Shown piece after piece: positions 52,049 to 60,739 of a DNA stretch of 64,000 nucleotides. The stretch spans positions 7,038 to 71,037 of the forward strand of contig JBMYRB010000009.1 of NCBI GenBank assembly GCA_049601915.1. The letters are read 5' to 3'. Every line of letters begins with the position of its first letter. The stretch's first letter is position 1. A model generated the notes under the pieces. That model was not told the DNA's origin, searched no databases, and saw only the letters and a program-made list of their open reading frames with translations. The position numbers and the translations under genes were made by a program. This stretch comes from UBA8079 sp049601915 (GTDB taxonomy: Bacteria > Pseudomonadota > Alphaproteobacteria > UBA6615).

Positions 52049-52536
52049 GCGACGCGCAGCCCGGCATGCCCGGCGGCCTCGGCATCGACCTGGCCCTCGA
52101 AGGAGCAGCGCTGCTGTCAGAGGATTTCGAGGGTCTCTCGCTCGCGCCGTATCACGACCCGGTGGGCTATCCGACCATCGGCTACGGGCAGCTGTTGTCG
52201 CGCGAGCTGCACGTGGATTTGTCCCGTTGGCCTCTATTGCCCGACCGCGAGGCGGCGCATTTTCTGCTGATGAACGATATGACCCGGGCGGCGGTCTCGG
52301 TCGATCGCCTGATCAAGATTCTCCTCCCCGTCGAGCAGGAGGCCGCGCTGATCGATTTCGCCTTCAATTGCGGCTCGGGAAACCGCATGGCCTCGACCCT
52401 GCGCCGCGTTATCAACCGTGGCGACTATCACGAAGCGCCCGATCAGTTCCGGCGCTGGGAATTTGCGCGGGGCCGCAAGCTGGCCGGGCTGGTTCGTCGC
52501 CGGGAGGCTGAGGCGCAGCTCTGGATGGCCGGTTGA
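52045..52536 (+). CDS. Phage-type endolysin, T4 lysozyme-like (GH24)
   Basis: This is a 163-residue muramidase cleaving the glycan strand of peptidoglycan. The triad E29/D38/T44 in SEDFEGLSLAPYHDPVGY and PTIGYGQ has exactly the E11/D20/T26 spacing of T4 lysozyme. The helical C-terminal lobe (EQEAALIDFAFNCGSG ... FRRWEFARGRKLAGLVRRR) is intact. There is no signal peptide or SAR helix, so it would need a holin. The ATG overlaps the holin-like stop (ATGA), the standard coupling in lysis cassettes. No capsid or tail genes accompany it. Confidence 0.88.
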   Translation: MSDAQPGMPGGLGIDLALEGAALLSEDFEGLSLAPYHDPVGYPTIGYGQLLSRELHVDLSRWPLLPDREAAHFLLMNDMTRAAVSVDRLIKILLPVEQEAALIDFAFNCGSGNRMASTLRRVINRGDYHEAPDQFRRWEFARGRKLAGLVRRREAEAQLWMAG

Positions 52537-52632
52537 GTGCCGATGGCGCATGCACCCTTCGCAGGGACTCGCGAATTCGCTTTTGCTATTGAATAGGGGC
52601 GGCTGCAACCGGCCGCCTATCGCGGGTTCGTC

Positions 52633-54363
52633 ATGACCGACACCAGAATATCTCCCGATCAACTCCGCAGCCGGCGCTGGCTCGATGGCGAGACCATGCG
52701 CGCCTTCAGCCATCGCGGCCGCTTGCGCCAGCTCGGCTTCAGCCCGGACGATTTCGACGGCAAGCCCGTCATCGGTATCGTCAACACCTGGTCCGACCTG
52801 AATACTTGCCACGGCCATTTCCCCGAACGCGCCGAACAGATCAAGCGCGGAGTGCTCCAGGCGGGCGGCTTCCCGGTCGAGATGCCGGCGATCACGCTCG
52901 GCGAAATTCTGATGAAGCCGACCACCATGCTCTATCGCAACCTGCTGGCGATGGAGGCGGAGGAGCTGATCCGTTCCTACCCGGTGGACGGGGCGGTGCT
53001 GATGGGCGGTTGCGACAAGACCACGCCGGCCCTGATCATGGGTGCCGTCTCGGCGGGGGTGCCGCTGATCTATATGCCCGCGGGTACGATGCTGCGTGGT
53101 TTCTGGAATGGCGAGACCCTGGGCAGCGGCACCGACCACTGGAAATATTATGCCGAGTATCGAGCCGGCAACGTGGATGCCTCCGTCGTGGACGAGGTGC
53201 TGGCGGGTGCATCGCGCTCGTCGGGCACCTGCATGACCATGGGCACGGCAGCCACCATGATGTCGATCACCGAGGCGCTCGGCCTGACCCTGCCGGGCGC
53301 ATCGTCGATCCCCGCGCCTGATTCCAATCACGGCATGATGGCGGCGGCCACCGGGCGGCGCATCGTTGACATGGTCTGGGAAGACCTGACGCCGGACAAG
53401 ATTCTGACCGCAGCCTCCTTCGACAACGCGATCACGGTGGACATGGCGATCGGCGGTTCGACAAACGCGATCATCCACTTGGTTGCCATGGCCGGCCGCG
53501 CACATGTTGACCTCCCGCTGTCGCGCTTCGATGAGATATCCAAACGCACGCCGTGGCTCGCCAATATCCGGCCCTCGGGCGAATTCCTGATGGAAGATTT
53601 CTATTATGCGGGCGGGCTGCGCGCCCTGATGCGCGAGCTGGGTGACTTGCTCGACGGGAGCGCGCCGACGGTCTCGGGCCGGCCGCTTGGCGAATCCTAC
53701 GCCGACGCACCGCTCCACAATGACGACGTCATCCGCCGCCGCGACAACGCGCTCAGCGCAGATGGCGGCACGGTTGTGCTGACGGGATCACTTGCACCGG
53801 ACGGCGCGGTGATCAAACAAAGTGCCGCAGATCCGTCACTGCTGAAGCACACCGGCGCGGCGGTGGTTTTCGCCGACCGTGCCGACCTCGACGCGCGCAT
53901 CGATGACCCCGACCTGGCGGTCACGGCAGACTCGGTCCTAGTGCTCCAGAATGCCGGGCCGGTGGGTGCGCCGGGGATGCCCGAATGGGGCCAGCTGCCG
54001 ATCCCGAAGAAACTGCTCGAGGCAGGCGTGCGCGACATGGTGCGCATCTCCGATGCCCGCATGTCCGGCACCAGCTATGGCACGTGTGTGTTGCATGTGG
54101 CGCCCGAGGCCCATGTCGGCGGGCCGCTGGCGCTAGCCCGCGATGGTGATATGATCACGCTGGATGTGGAGGGGCGGCGCATCGATCTGGACGTAGCCGC
54201 CGACGAACTCGCCAAGCGTCGGGCCAACTGGACGCCCCGCAAGAAGATCCCCGGGCGCGGCTACGTGTCCATGTATGCTGAGCACGTCACCCAGGCGAAT
54301 CGGGGCTGCGACTTCGACTTCCTGCATGCCGGGGAGCTCATCCCGGAGCCGGAGATTTTCTAG
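52633..54363 (+). CDS. IlvD/Edd family dehydratase
   Basis: This is a 576-residue Fe-S dehydratase. Cluster and substrate motifs are present: NTWSDLNTCHGHF, LMGGCDKTTPALIMGA, ASRSSGTCMTMGTAATM and MRISDARMSGTSYGTCVLH. The family covers dihydroxy-acid dehydratase (IlvD), 6-phosphogluconate dehydratase (Edd) and pentonate/hexonate dehydratases. The HxGxF and DARMSGTS features fit the sugar-acid branch (arabonate/xylonate/galactonate type) better than IlvD, but this is not certain. It stands alone between the lysis cassette and tRNA-Thr. Confidence 0.87.
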   Translation: MTDTRISPDQLRSRRWLDGETMRAFSHRGRLRQLGFSPDDFDGKPVIGIVNTWSDLNTCHGHFPERAEQIKRGVLQAGGFPVEMPAITLGEILMKPTTMLYRNLLAMEAEELIRSYPVDGAVLMGGCDKTTPALIMGAVSAGVPLIYMPAGTMLRGFWNGETLGSGTDHWKYYAEYRAGNVDASVVDEVLAGASRSSGTCMTMGTAATMMSITEALGLTLPGASSIPAPDSNHGMMAAATGRRIVDMVWEDLTPDKILTAASFDNAITVDMAIGGSTNAIIHLVAMAGRAHVDLPLSRFDEISKRTPWLANIRPSGEFLMEDFYYAGGLRALMRELGDLLDGSAPTVSGRPLGESYADAPLHNDDVIRRRDNALSADGGTVVLTGSLAPDGAVIKQSAADPSLLKHTGAAVVFADRADLDARIDDPDLAVTADSVLVLQNAGPVGAPGMPEWGQLPIPKKLLEAGVRDMVRISDARMSGTSYGTCVLHVAPEAHVGGPLALARDGDMITLDVEGRRIDLDVAADELAKRRANWTPRKKIPGRGYVSMYAEHVTQANRGCDFDFLHAGELIPEPEIF

Positions 54364-54394
54364 ACCGTTTTGTGGGTGTTGCCGTTAACCGAAA

Positions 54395-54469
54395 TGGTGC
54401 CGCCGGAGTGAATTGAACACTCGACCTCACCATTACCAATGGTGCGCTCTACCCCTGAGCTACGGCGGC
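54395..54469 (-). tRNA. tRNA-Thr (GGT)
   Basis: The minus strand folds as a complete cloverleaf: acceptor GCCGCCG/CGGCGGC, D-arm GCTC/GAGC, anticodon stem CACCA/TGGTG with loop TTGGTAA (anticodon GGT, reading ACC), T-arm GAGTG/CACTC with TTCAATT, discriminator A and an encoded CCA (54395-54397). Confidence 0.95.
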
Positions 54470-54596
54470 ACAATGCTCGAAAAGCGCGCGGGTTATGCCA
54501 CGGGTCTTCCCCCGCAGCAAGGCCATGGTTGGCGCGCGAAACGAGGCGTGCAAAAATCCGGCTCTTCCCGAATGCTATCCCATTGAGGCAACCGCT

Positions 54597-55031
54597 TTGT
54601 TCGACCGTTTTCGTAATGAACTTCAGCGCCACCGCCAGCGGCCGTTTCTCGAGGCGGTGGCCGCCGCCAGCGCGCTCGTCGCCACGCCGGATGGCGAGGT
54701 GAGCTTTTCCGAACGCGCGCGCCTCGACGCCGTGGTCGAGAGCCTGTCGGAGCTGCGCCTGTTCGATCCCCATGAGGTTGTCGATGTGTTCGATGCGCAT
54801 GTGGCCCAGCTGGCGGATGATGCGGATGGAGGCCATAACGAGATGCTCAAGACCATCACGGCGAGCACCAAGAAAGAGGGTGCGTCCGACCTGTTGCTGC
54901 GGATCAGTGTCGCCATGAGCCTCGCCGACGGGCGCGACAGCACGGACGAACACAAGGTCATCGATCAGATTTGTGCGGCGCTTGATCTCGCGCCCGAGGC
55001 GGCATCGGCCGCCTTTGAGGACCTGTCCTAG
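54597..55031 (+). CDS. TerB-like (tellurite-resistance fold) protein
   Basis: This is a roughly 144-residue all-helical acidic protein. Two Asp-bearing motifs (ALVATPDGEVSFSERARLD and MSLADGRDSTDEHKVIDQIC) are the metal-binding signature of the TerB/DjlA-N fold. TTG 54597 is preferred because GAGG lies eight bases before it and the fold begins there; ATG 54495 would add an unrelated leader. Solo TerB proteins rarely act in tellurite resistance; a stress or metal-sensing role is possible. It is followed by a RidA-like gene 32 bases on. Confidence 0.75.
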   Translation: MFDRFRNELQRHRQRPFLEAVAAASALVATPDGEVSFSERARLDAVVESLSELRLFDPHEVVDVFDAHVAQLADDADGGHNEMLKTITASTKKEGASDLLLRISVAMSLADGRDSTDEHKVIDQICAALDLAPEAASAAFEDLS

Positions 55032-55063
55032 TAACCGCGAAAGCCAATCAACGGAGGAGCGCA

Positions 55064-55453
55064 ATGCTCAATCTCGTGAACCCCGATACGCTGCCCGCGC
55101 CGGCCAGCAACTACAGCCACATCGTCGAAGTGCCGGAAGGCACCCGGCTGGTGTTCCTGTCGGGCCAGGTGGGCGTCGACACGGAAGGCAACTGTGCGGA
55201 CGAATTCGCCGGGCAGTGTGATCAGGTGTTCCACAACATCAAGGCCGCGCTCGCCGCCATGGACATGCAGATGTCCGACTTGGTGCGCCTCAACGCCTAT
55301 CTGACAGATGCCGGCGATGTGGGCGGCTTCCGCGACATACGCGACAAGTGGATGGAGGGCCATGCGGCGGCATCCACCCTGGTCATGGTGCCGGCGCTGG
55401 CCGCGCCGAACTGGAAGGTCGAGATCGAGGTCGTGGCGTCCCACAGCAAGTAG
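55064..55453 (+). CDS. RidA family protein
   Basis: This is a 129-residue Rid-fold protein (LVFLSGQVGVDTEGN, QCDQVFHNIKAALAAMDMQMSD, KVEIEVVASHSK) behind a perfect GGAGG. It lacks the HSHPH insert of the two other Rid proteins in the window. The catalytic Arg position is again not Arg (HAAASTLVMV), placing it among the non-archetypal Rid subfamilies. It is 12 bases upstream of a small basic protein. Confidence 0.85.
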   Translation: MLNLVNPDTLPAPASNYSHIVEVPEGTRLVFLSGQVGVDTEGNCADEFAGQCDQVFHNIKAALAAMDMQMSDLVRLNAYLTDAGDVGGFRDIRDKWMEGHAAASTLVMVPALAAPNWKVEIEVVASHSK

Positions 55454-55465
55454 GGCCGGGGGCAG

Positions 55466-55654
55466 ATGAACGACGAGACATCCCGGGACACGGGCGGGGC
55501 GGTCCCGAAGAAGCCCCGCCAGACCGACAGCGAACGCGCCCGCGAGGAGCGCCAGGCCGCGGCCCTGCGGGAGAACCTGCGCAAGCGCAACGCCCAGCGC
55601 CGCGAGCGTGAATCGGTCCCGCCCGACTCCGGGCCGGACGCCGACGACGCATAG
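55466..55654 (+). CDS. Small basic/acidic conserved hypothetical protein
   Basis: This is a 62-residue, strongly charged protein with an Arg-rich helix (SERAREERQAAALRENLRKR then NAQRRERE) and a Pro/Asp tail. Similar KRNxQxR-type short proteins lie near dcd-murA in many Alphaproteobacteria. The helix is likely amphipathic or RNA-facing; no function is known. It starts 12 bases after the RidA gene. Confidence 0.65.
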   Translation: MNDETSRDTGGAVPKKPRQTDSERAREERQAAALRENLRKRNAQRRERESVPPDSGPDADDA

Positions 55655-55771
55655 GCCATTAAGCACCTGTTTTTAATTAGAAAAATGTTATCCACCGAGC
55701 CCGCTTGAGGGGCCGTGGGCCATCGGCTACAAGGCGATCCTAGGTATCAATACGTCCGTGGGGTTCGTTAC

Positions 55772-56326
55772 ATGCCGATTATGCCCGATAGCTGGATCCG
55801 CCAGATGTCTCAGGACAATGGCATGATCGAGCCGTTCGTCGACGAACAGACCCGCGAAGGGGTCATCTCCTATGGCCTGTCGTCCTATGGCTACGACGCT
55901 CGGGTGTCGGGTGAGTTCAAGATCTTCACCAATGTTCATTCGGCCACGGTCGATCCGAAAAATTTCAACGAAGAGAGCTTCGTCGACCGGGAGGCCGATG
56001 TCTGCATCATCCCGCCGAACTCCTTCGCGCTGGCCCGCACGGTCGAGTATTTCCGTATTCCCCGCGACACCCTGGTGATCTGCCTCGGCAAGTCCACCTA
56101 TGCGCGCTGCGGCATCATCGTGAACGTGACGCCGCTGGAGCCCGAGTGGGAGGGGCATGTGACCCTGGAATTCTCCAACACCACGCCGCTGCCGGCGAAG
56201 ATTTATGCCAATGAGGGGGCGTGCCAGTTCCTGTTTCTGAAGGGCGAGGGCGAGCCGGAAGTGTCCTATGCGGACCGCAAGGGCAAATACATGCACCAGC
56301 GCGGCATCACGGTGCCCAAGCTGTGA
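55772..56326 (+). CDS. dcd: dCTP deaminase
   Basis: This is a 184-residue trimeric enzyme converting dCTP to dUTP for thymidylate synthesis. It begins MPIMPDSWIRQMSQDNGMIE; the active site block is CLGKSTYARCGIIVNVTPLEPEWEGHVTLEFSNT, with the catalytic Glu in VTLEFSN. ATG 55772 gives the standard length; the longer upstream frame is not conserved. Confidence 0.96.
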   Translation: MPIMPDSWIRQMSQDNGMIEPFVDEQTREGVISYGLSSYGYDARVSGEFKIFTNVHSATVDPKNFNEESFVDREADVCIIPPNSFALARTVEYFRIPRDTLVICLGKSTYARCGIIVNVTPLEPEWEGHVTLEFSNTTPLPAKIYANEGACQFLFLKGEGEPEVSYADRKGKYMHQRGITVPKL

Positions 56327-56421
56327 CGATGTCGGGCTGTTCTTCGACCGACGACACGCAATTGCCGCATTCACCGACTATTCGGTAATCCTCCTGCAAC
56401 CGCAGCCGGTAACGAAACACG

Positions 56422-57711
56422 ATGGACAAAATCAGGATCCGGGGTGGCCAGACGCTGAACGGTGTCATCCGCATTGGTGGCGCCAAGAACGCGGCCCTCC
56501 CGCTGATGGCCGCGAGCCTACTGACCGACGAACCGCTGGTCCTGTCGAACGTGCCCCATTTGGCCGACATTACCACGATGGCCAACCTGCTCGGGCAGCA
56601 CGGCGCGCTGGTATCGCTGGAAGGGCATGCGGACAATGGCGGCCATGTGGGCCGGGTCATGTCGCTCACGACTGGGAAGATCACGAGCACCATCGCACCC
56701 TATGATCTTGTGCGCCGCATGCGTGCCTCGGTGCTCGTGCTCGGGCCGATTGTGGCCCGCGAGGGCGTGGCGACCGTGTCCCTGCCGGGCGGTTGTGCCA
56801 TCGGCACCCGGCCCGTCGACATCCACCTGTCCGGGTTGGAGGCGCTGGGAGCCGAAATCGAGGTTGAGGCCGGCTACATTCGTGCCAGCGCGCCCAAGGG
56901 ACTGCGCGGCGCGCGTTATGTGTTCCCCAAGGTCTCGGTCGGCGCGACGGAAAACCTGTTGCTCGCCGCGTCATTGGCGAAAGGTGAGACAATCTTCGAG
57001 AATGCCGCGCGCGAGCCCGAGATCACCGACCTTTGCGAGTGCCTGATCGCCATGGGCGCGAAGATTGACGGGGTGGGCACCGCGACCCTTGCGGTCCAGG
57101 GCGTCGATCGGTTGCGCGGGGCCGAACATTCGATCATGCCCGACCGTATCGAGGCGGGGACCTATGCCATAGCGGCGTCGATCACCGGCGGCACGGTCGA
57201 GCTGGAGGGCGCGCGGCTCGATCACATCGAGGCGGCGGCGGCACAATTGCGCAAGACCGGCACGACCATCGAGGCCCGCGACGGTAGCGTCTTCGTCAGC
57301 CGTGCGGACAGCGATTTACTCGCCGTGGATGTCGAGACCGACCCCTATCCCGGGTTTCCAACCGATCTGCAGGCGCAGTTCCTGGCCCTGATGACGACCG
57401 CGAAGGGGGCCTCGGTCATCACCGAGACGATCTTCGAGAATCGATTCATGCATGTGCCGGAGCTGCAGCGGATGGGGGCGGACATCACCATCCAGGGCAA
57501 CACGGCCATTGTGCGCGGGGTCGAGAAACTCAACGGGGCGCCGGTGATGGCGTCCGATCTGCGGGCCAGCGCGTCCTTGGTCGTCGCTGGGCTCGTCGCC
57601 GACGGCGTAACCGAGGTGCGGCGGATATATCACCTCGATCGCGGCTATGAACGCCTCGAAGAGAAGCTCCGTCTGGTCGGCGCTGATGTCGATCGGGTCG
57701 AGGACGATTGA
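56422..57711 (+). CDS. murA: UDP-N-acetylglucosamine 1-carboxyvinyltransferase
   Basis: This 429-residue enzyme catalyses the first committed step of peptidoglycan synthesis (PEP transfer to UDP-GlcNAc). The fosfomycin-sensitive Cys is C125 in LPGGCAIGTRPVDIH; the N-terminal GGAKNAALPLMAASLLT and GTNDL-equivalent loops fit MurA. The stop overlaps the next start (TGATG). Confidence 0.97.
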   Translation: MDKIRIRGGQTLNGVIRIGGAKNAALPLMAASLLTDEPLVLSNVPHLADITTMANLLGQHGALVSLEGHADNGGHVGRVMSLTTGKITSTIAPYDLVRRMRASVLVLGPIVAREGVATVSLPGGCAIGTRPVDIHLSGLEALGAEIEVEAGYIRASAPKGLRGARYVFPKVSVGATENLLLAASLAKGETIFENAAREPEITDLCECLIAMGAKIDGVGTATLAVQGVDRLRGAEHSIMPDRIEAGTYAIAASITGGTVELEGARLDHIEAAAAQLRKTGTTIEARDGSVFVSRADSDLLAVDVETDPYPGFPTDLQAQFLALMTTAKGASVITETIFENRFMHVPELQRMGADITIQGNTAIVRGVEKLNGAPVMASDLRASASLVVAGLVADGVTEVRRIYHLDRGYERLEEKLRLVGADVDRVEDD

Positions 57712-58166
57712 TGTCTGCCGCGGCACCCCTGCTGAAGCTCGCCGCCACGGATGAAAAGGATCTGGCGGTTGTCTCCGGGGCGCTGCAGGACGCGATCCTA
57801 CCCATCGGTGACATTGCCTTCGAGCCCGATGAGCGACGTTTCGTGTTCGTGGCCAACCGGTTCAAATGGGAAGCTGAAGACGCATCCGGCCCCGGCGAAC
57901 ATGCCGAACGCATCAACGCCGGCGTCACCTTCTCAAACGTAATTGACGTCAAGCGCCGTGGCATCGATTTCACCGTGCGCGGAACGTTTTTGAATCTCCT
58001 CACCATCTCCTGCGAGCTCGACACCGGGGGAGATGGACCCACGGTACAATTGACCTTCTCCGGAGATACAGCTATTCGGCTGCAAACGACCGGACTCCTC
58101 TGTCATCTGGAGGATTTCGGCGAAGCATGGCCGACCCAGTGGCGGCCCGAGCACGCGGACCCGTAA
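57711..58166 (+). CDS. DUF2948 family protein
   Basis: This is a 151-residue protein recognised by its constant alphaproteobacterial position between murA and hisG/hisD and by segments such as GALQDAILPIGDIAFEPDERRFVFVANRF and the C-terminal LEDFGEAWPTQWRPEH. No function is known. The ATG overlaps the murA stop, so it is translationally coupled. Confidence 0.82.
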   Translation: MSAAAPLLKLAATDEKDLAVVSGALQDAILPIGDIAFEPDERRFVFVANRFKWEAEDASGPGEHAERINAGVTFSNVIDVKRRGIDFTVRGTFLNLLTISCELDTGGDGPTVQLTFSGDTAIRLQTTGLLCHLEDFGEAWPTQWRPEHADP

Positions 58167-58240
58167 AGCCGCCTCGTTGTCGCAAGCCGCACGCTTGTGG
58201 CGCGGGGCAGCGTTGAGTTGCGGTCCCTGGAAGGTGTAAC

Positions 58241-58918
58241 GTGGCGACAAAGATCGAGAAGCTTATTCTTGCCCTGCCGAAAGGCCGAATTCTGGGTGAA
58301 GTGATGCCGTTGCTTAGTCATGTGGGCATCGAGCCCGAAGCGGCTTTTCATGACCCCAAGTCGCGCTTGCTGCGGTTTGAGACCTCTGTGGCGAATGTGG
58401 ACATCATTCGCGTGCGCGCGTTCGACGTGGCGACCTTCGTGGCCTTCGGCGCAGCGCATTTCGGTGTTGCCGGCAGCGACGTGATCATGGAGTTCGACTA
58501 TCCGGAACTCTATGCGCCGATCGATCTAGGCATCGGTGCCTGCCGTCTGGCCGTGGCCGCGCCGCAATCCGTCGTTGCGGTGGACGATCCGGCGAGGTGG
58601 AGCCATGTGCGCGTGGCCACCAAATATCCGAGCATGACCCAGGATTACTTCGCCCGGCGGGGTGTTCAGGCCGAATGCATTAAGCTGAACGGCGCCATCG
58701 AACTGGCCCCGTCGCTCGGCCTGTGCCGGCGCATCGTCGATCTGGTTTCGACCGGCTCCACCCTGAAAGCCAATGGGCTGGTGGAGATAGAGACGATCGC
58801 GGAGATCAGCTCGCGGCTGGTGGTCAACCGTGCGGCTCTTAAAACGCGCGCCACGGAGATGACCGGCTGGATCGACCGCTTCCGCGATGCCGCCCAGGAA
58901 GCCCGCGATGTCGCGTAG
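58241..58918 (+). CDS. hisG: ATP phosphoribosyltransferase, short form
   Basis: This is a 225-residue enzyme for the first step of histidine synthesis. ILALPKGRILGEVMPLL, VAGSDVIMEFDYPELYAPIDLGIG and IVDLVSTGSTLKANGLVEIE (the PRPP loop) are characteristic. It lacks the C-terminal regulatory domain of long HisG, and short forms need HisZ, which is not in this window. GTG 58241 is the start. It overlaps hisD. Confidence 0.95.
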   Translation: MATKIEKLILALPKGRILGEVMPLLSHVGIEPEAAFHDPKSRLLRFETSVANVDIIRVRAFDVATFVAFGAAHFGVAGSDVIMEFDYPELYAPIDLGIGACRLAVAAPQSVVAVDDPARWSHVRVATKYPSMTQDYFARRGVQAECIKLNGAIELAPSLGLCRRIVDLVSTGSTLKANGLVEIETIAEISSRLVVNRAALKTRATEMTGWIDRFRDAAQEARDVA

Positions 58919-60227
58919 GCTCGACGCCGCGCATCCCGATTTCGACACGTCGTTTGCAGCGTTGCTGGCCGAACGGCGCGAGGCCGGGGTCGATGTGCGC
59001 GGCGATGTCGAGGCCATCATCGCCCGGGTGAAGGAAGAAGGTGATGCCGCACTCCTGGCGCTGACCGAGAAGTTCGATCGTCTGAGTCTTTCCGCAGACC
59101 GTTTGCGGGTTACCGCCGACGAGATCGCGGTGGCGCGGGCGGCTTGTGACGCCGACGCGCTGGCGGCACTCGAGACAGCACGGACCCGCATCGTTGCCTA
59201 CCACGAGAAGCAGCGTCCCGATGCGTTCGACTATGTCGACGATCTGGGGGTCAGGCTCGTCAGCCGCTGGCGCCCGGTCGCCGCGGCGGGGCTTTATGTG
59301 CCCGGCGGGACGGCGGCCTATCCGTCGTCCGTCTTGATGAACGCCGTGCCCGCGCAGGTTGCTGGGGTCGAACGCATCGTCATGGTCGTGCCGTCGCCGG
59401 ACGGGGTCTTGAACCCGCTGGTGCTGGCCGCAGCCGACATCGCCGGTGTCGATGAAATCTATCGCGTGGGCGGAGCCCAGGCGGTTGCCGCCCTGGCTTA
59501 CGGCACCGAGAGCATCGCGCCTGTCGACAAGATTGTCGGGCCCGGCAATGCCTATGTGGCCGAAGCCAAGCGCCAGGTATTTGGGATCGTGGGGATCGAC
59601 ATGATCGCCGGCCCGTCTGAAATTCTGGTGGTCGCCGAGGCATCCGCAAACCCGGCCTGGGTCGCGGCCGATCTCTTGAGCCAGGCCGAACATGATACGA
59701 GCGCCCAGTCGATATTGATGACCGACGATGCGGCCTTTGCCGCCGCCGTGGAGGTGGAGGTCTTGCGCCAGATACTTCTGTTGCCGCGCCGCGAGATCGC
59801 TGGCGAAAGCTGGACGAAGTTCGGCGCGACGATCGTGCTGTCCGACTTGGTCGATGCGGTGGCGTTGATCGACCGTGTGGCGCCCGAACATCTGGAATTG
59901 ATCGGCCCCCGCGCGGAAGCGATGGAAAGCGAAATCCGGAATGCCGGGTCTATTTTTCTCGGGGCTTACGCGCCCGAGGTGTTGGGCGATTATCTGGCGG
60001 GGCCGAACCATGTGTTGCCCACGGCGCGTACCGCGCGCTTCTCCTCGGGCCTCGGGGTGCTCGATTTCATGAAACGCAGCTCGATGTTCAGCGCCGACGT
60101 CGAAAGTTTTCGCGCGCTCGCCGGTCCGGCGATGACACTTGCGCGCGCCGAGGGGCTCGAGGCCCATGCGCGGGCGGTCGAGGTGCGGCTCACGGGCGCG
60201 TCAGACTCCCGAACCGACGACGACTGA
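58908..60227 (+). CDS. hisD: Histidinol dehydrogenase
   Basis: This 439-residue zinc enzyme converts L-histidinol to histidine in two NAD-dependent steps. GLYVPGGTAAYPSSVLMNAVPAQVAGV, VDKIVGPGNAYVAEAKRQVFG and SGLGVLDFMKRSS, with ligands in LLSQAEHD, define the family. ATG 58908 lies behind AGGAAG and overlaps hisG by 11 bases. Confidence 0.97.
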   Translation: MSRRLDAAHPDFDTSFAALLAERREAGVDVRGDVEAIIARVKEEGDAALLALTEKFDRLSLSADRLRVTADEIAVARAACDADALAALETARTRIVAYHEKQRPDAFDYVDDLGVRLVSRWRPVAAAGLYVPGGTAAYPSSVLMNAVPAQVAGVERIVMVVPSPDGVLNPLVLAAADIAGVDEIYRVGGAQAVAALAYGTESIAPVDKIVGPGNAYVAEAKRQVFGIVGIDMIAGPSEILVVAEASANPAWVAADLLSQAEHDTSAQSILMTDDAAFAAAVEVEVLRQILLLPRREIAGESWTKFGATIVLSDLVDAVALIDRVAPEHLELIGPRAEAMESEIRNAGSIFLGAYAPEVLGDYLAGPNHVLPTARTARFSSGLGVLDFMKRSSMFSADVESFRALAGPAMTLARAEGLEAHARAVEVRLTGASDSRTDDD

Positions 60228-60245
60228 GGCAGCGCCGGATCTGCC

Positions 60246-60737
60246 ATGGGTGAATCCGAGAACAGGATTGTTCGGGTCGAGATCGACAACCCTGGGGTCG
60301 TACGTTTCCATCCGGATGTAGAGCGCGAGATCGAGGTTGCGATCTACGACCTGATCGAAGCCAATGTCTTCGCACCCGACAAAGCCTATTTCGGCGCGGT
60401 GTCTGCCGGACCGTTTGCGCTCGTTCTTCGGGTCCAGGGCCGCCAGCTGCAGTTCGACATCGCCGGTGAAGACGGGGCAATGGTTGGCGCGCTATCATTG
60501 CCGCTGACCCCGTTCCGCAAGATCATCAAGGATTATTTCACGGTCTGTGAAAGCTACTACGAGGCAATACGGTCTTCCACTCCCGCGCAGATCGAGGCGC
60601 TCGATATGGGGCGACGCGGCCTGCACAATGAAGGGTCCGACCAGCTGCGCGAGCTTCTGGACGGGCGTATCACCATAGATCACGACACCTCGCGGCGGCT
60701 GTTCACGCTGATCTGCGCGCTGCATATCCGGGCCTGA
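60246..60737 (+). CDS. UPF0262 family protein
   Basis: This is a 163-residue conserved alphaproteobacterial protein of unknown function. The signature LDMGRRGLHNEGSDQLRELL and its constant place between hisD and the LMW phosphatase identify it. The next gene starts two bases after its stop. Confidence 0.9.
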   Translation: MGESENRIVRVEIDNPGVVRFHPDVEREIEVAIYDLIEANVFAPDKAYFGAVSAGPFALVLRVQGRQLQFDIAGEDGAMVGALSLPLTPFRKIIKDYFTVCESYYEAIRSSTPAQIEALDMGRRGLHNEGSDQLRELLDGRITIDHDTSRRLFTLICALHIRA

Positions 60738-60739
60738 CG

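Noticed and set aside
52234..53718. Long minus-strand ORF (494 codons)
   Set aside because: Antisense to the IlvD/Edd dehydratase with all its motifs; the minus frame is Arg/His-rich and shows no family features. High-GC shadow.
58839..60167. Long minus-strand ORF (442 codons)
   Set aside because: Antisense to hisD, whose motifs are complete; composition is typical of a GC-rich shadow frame.
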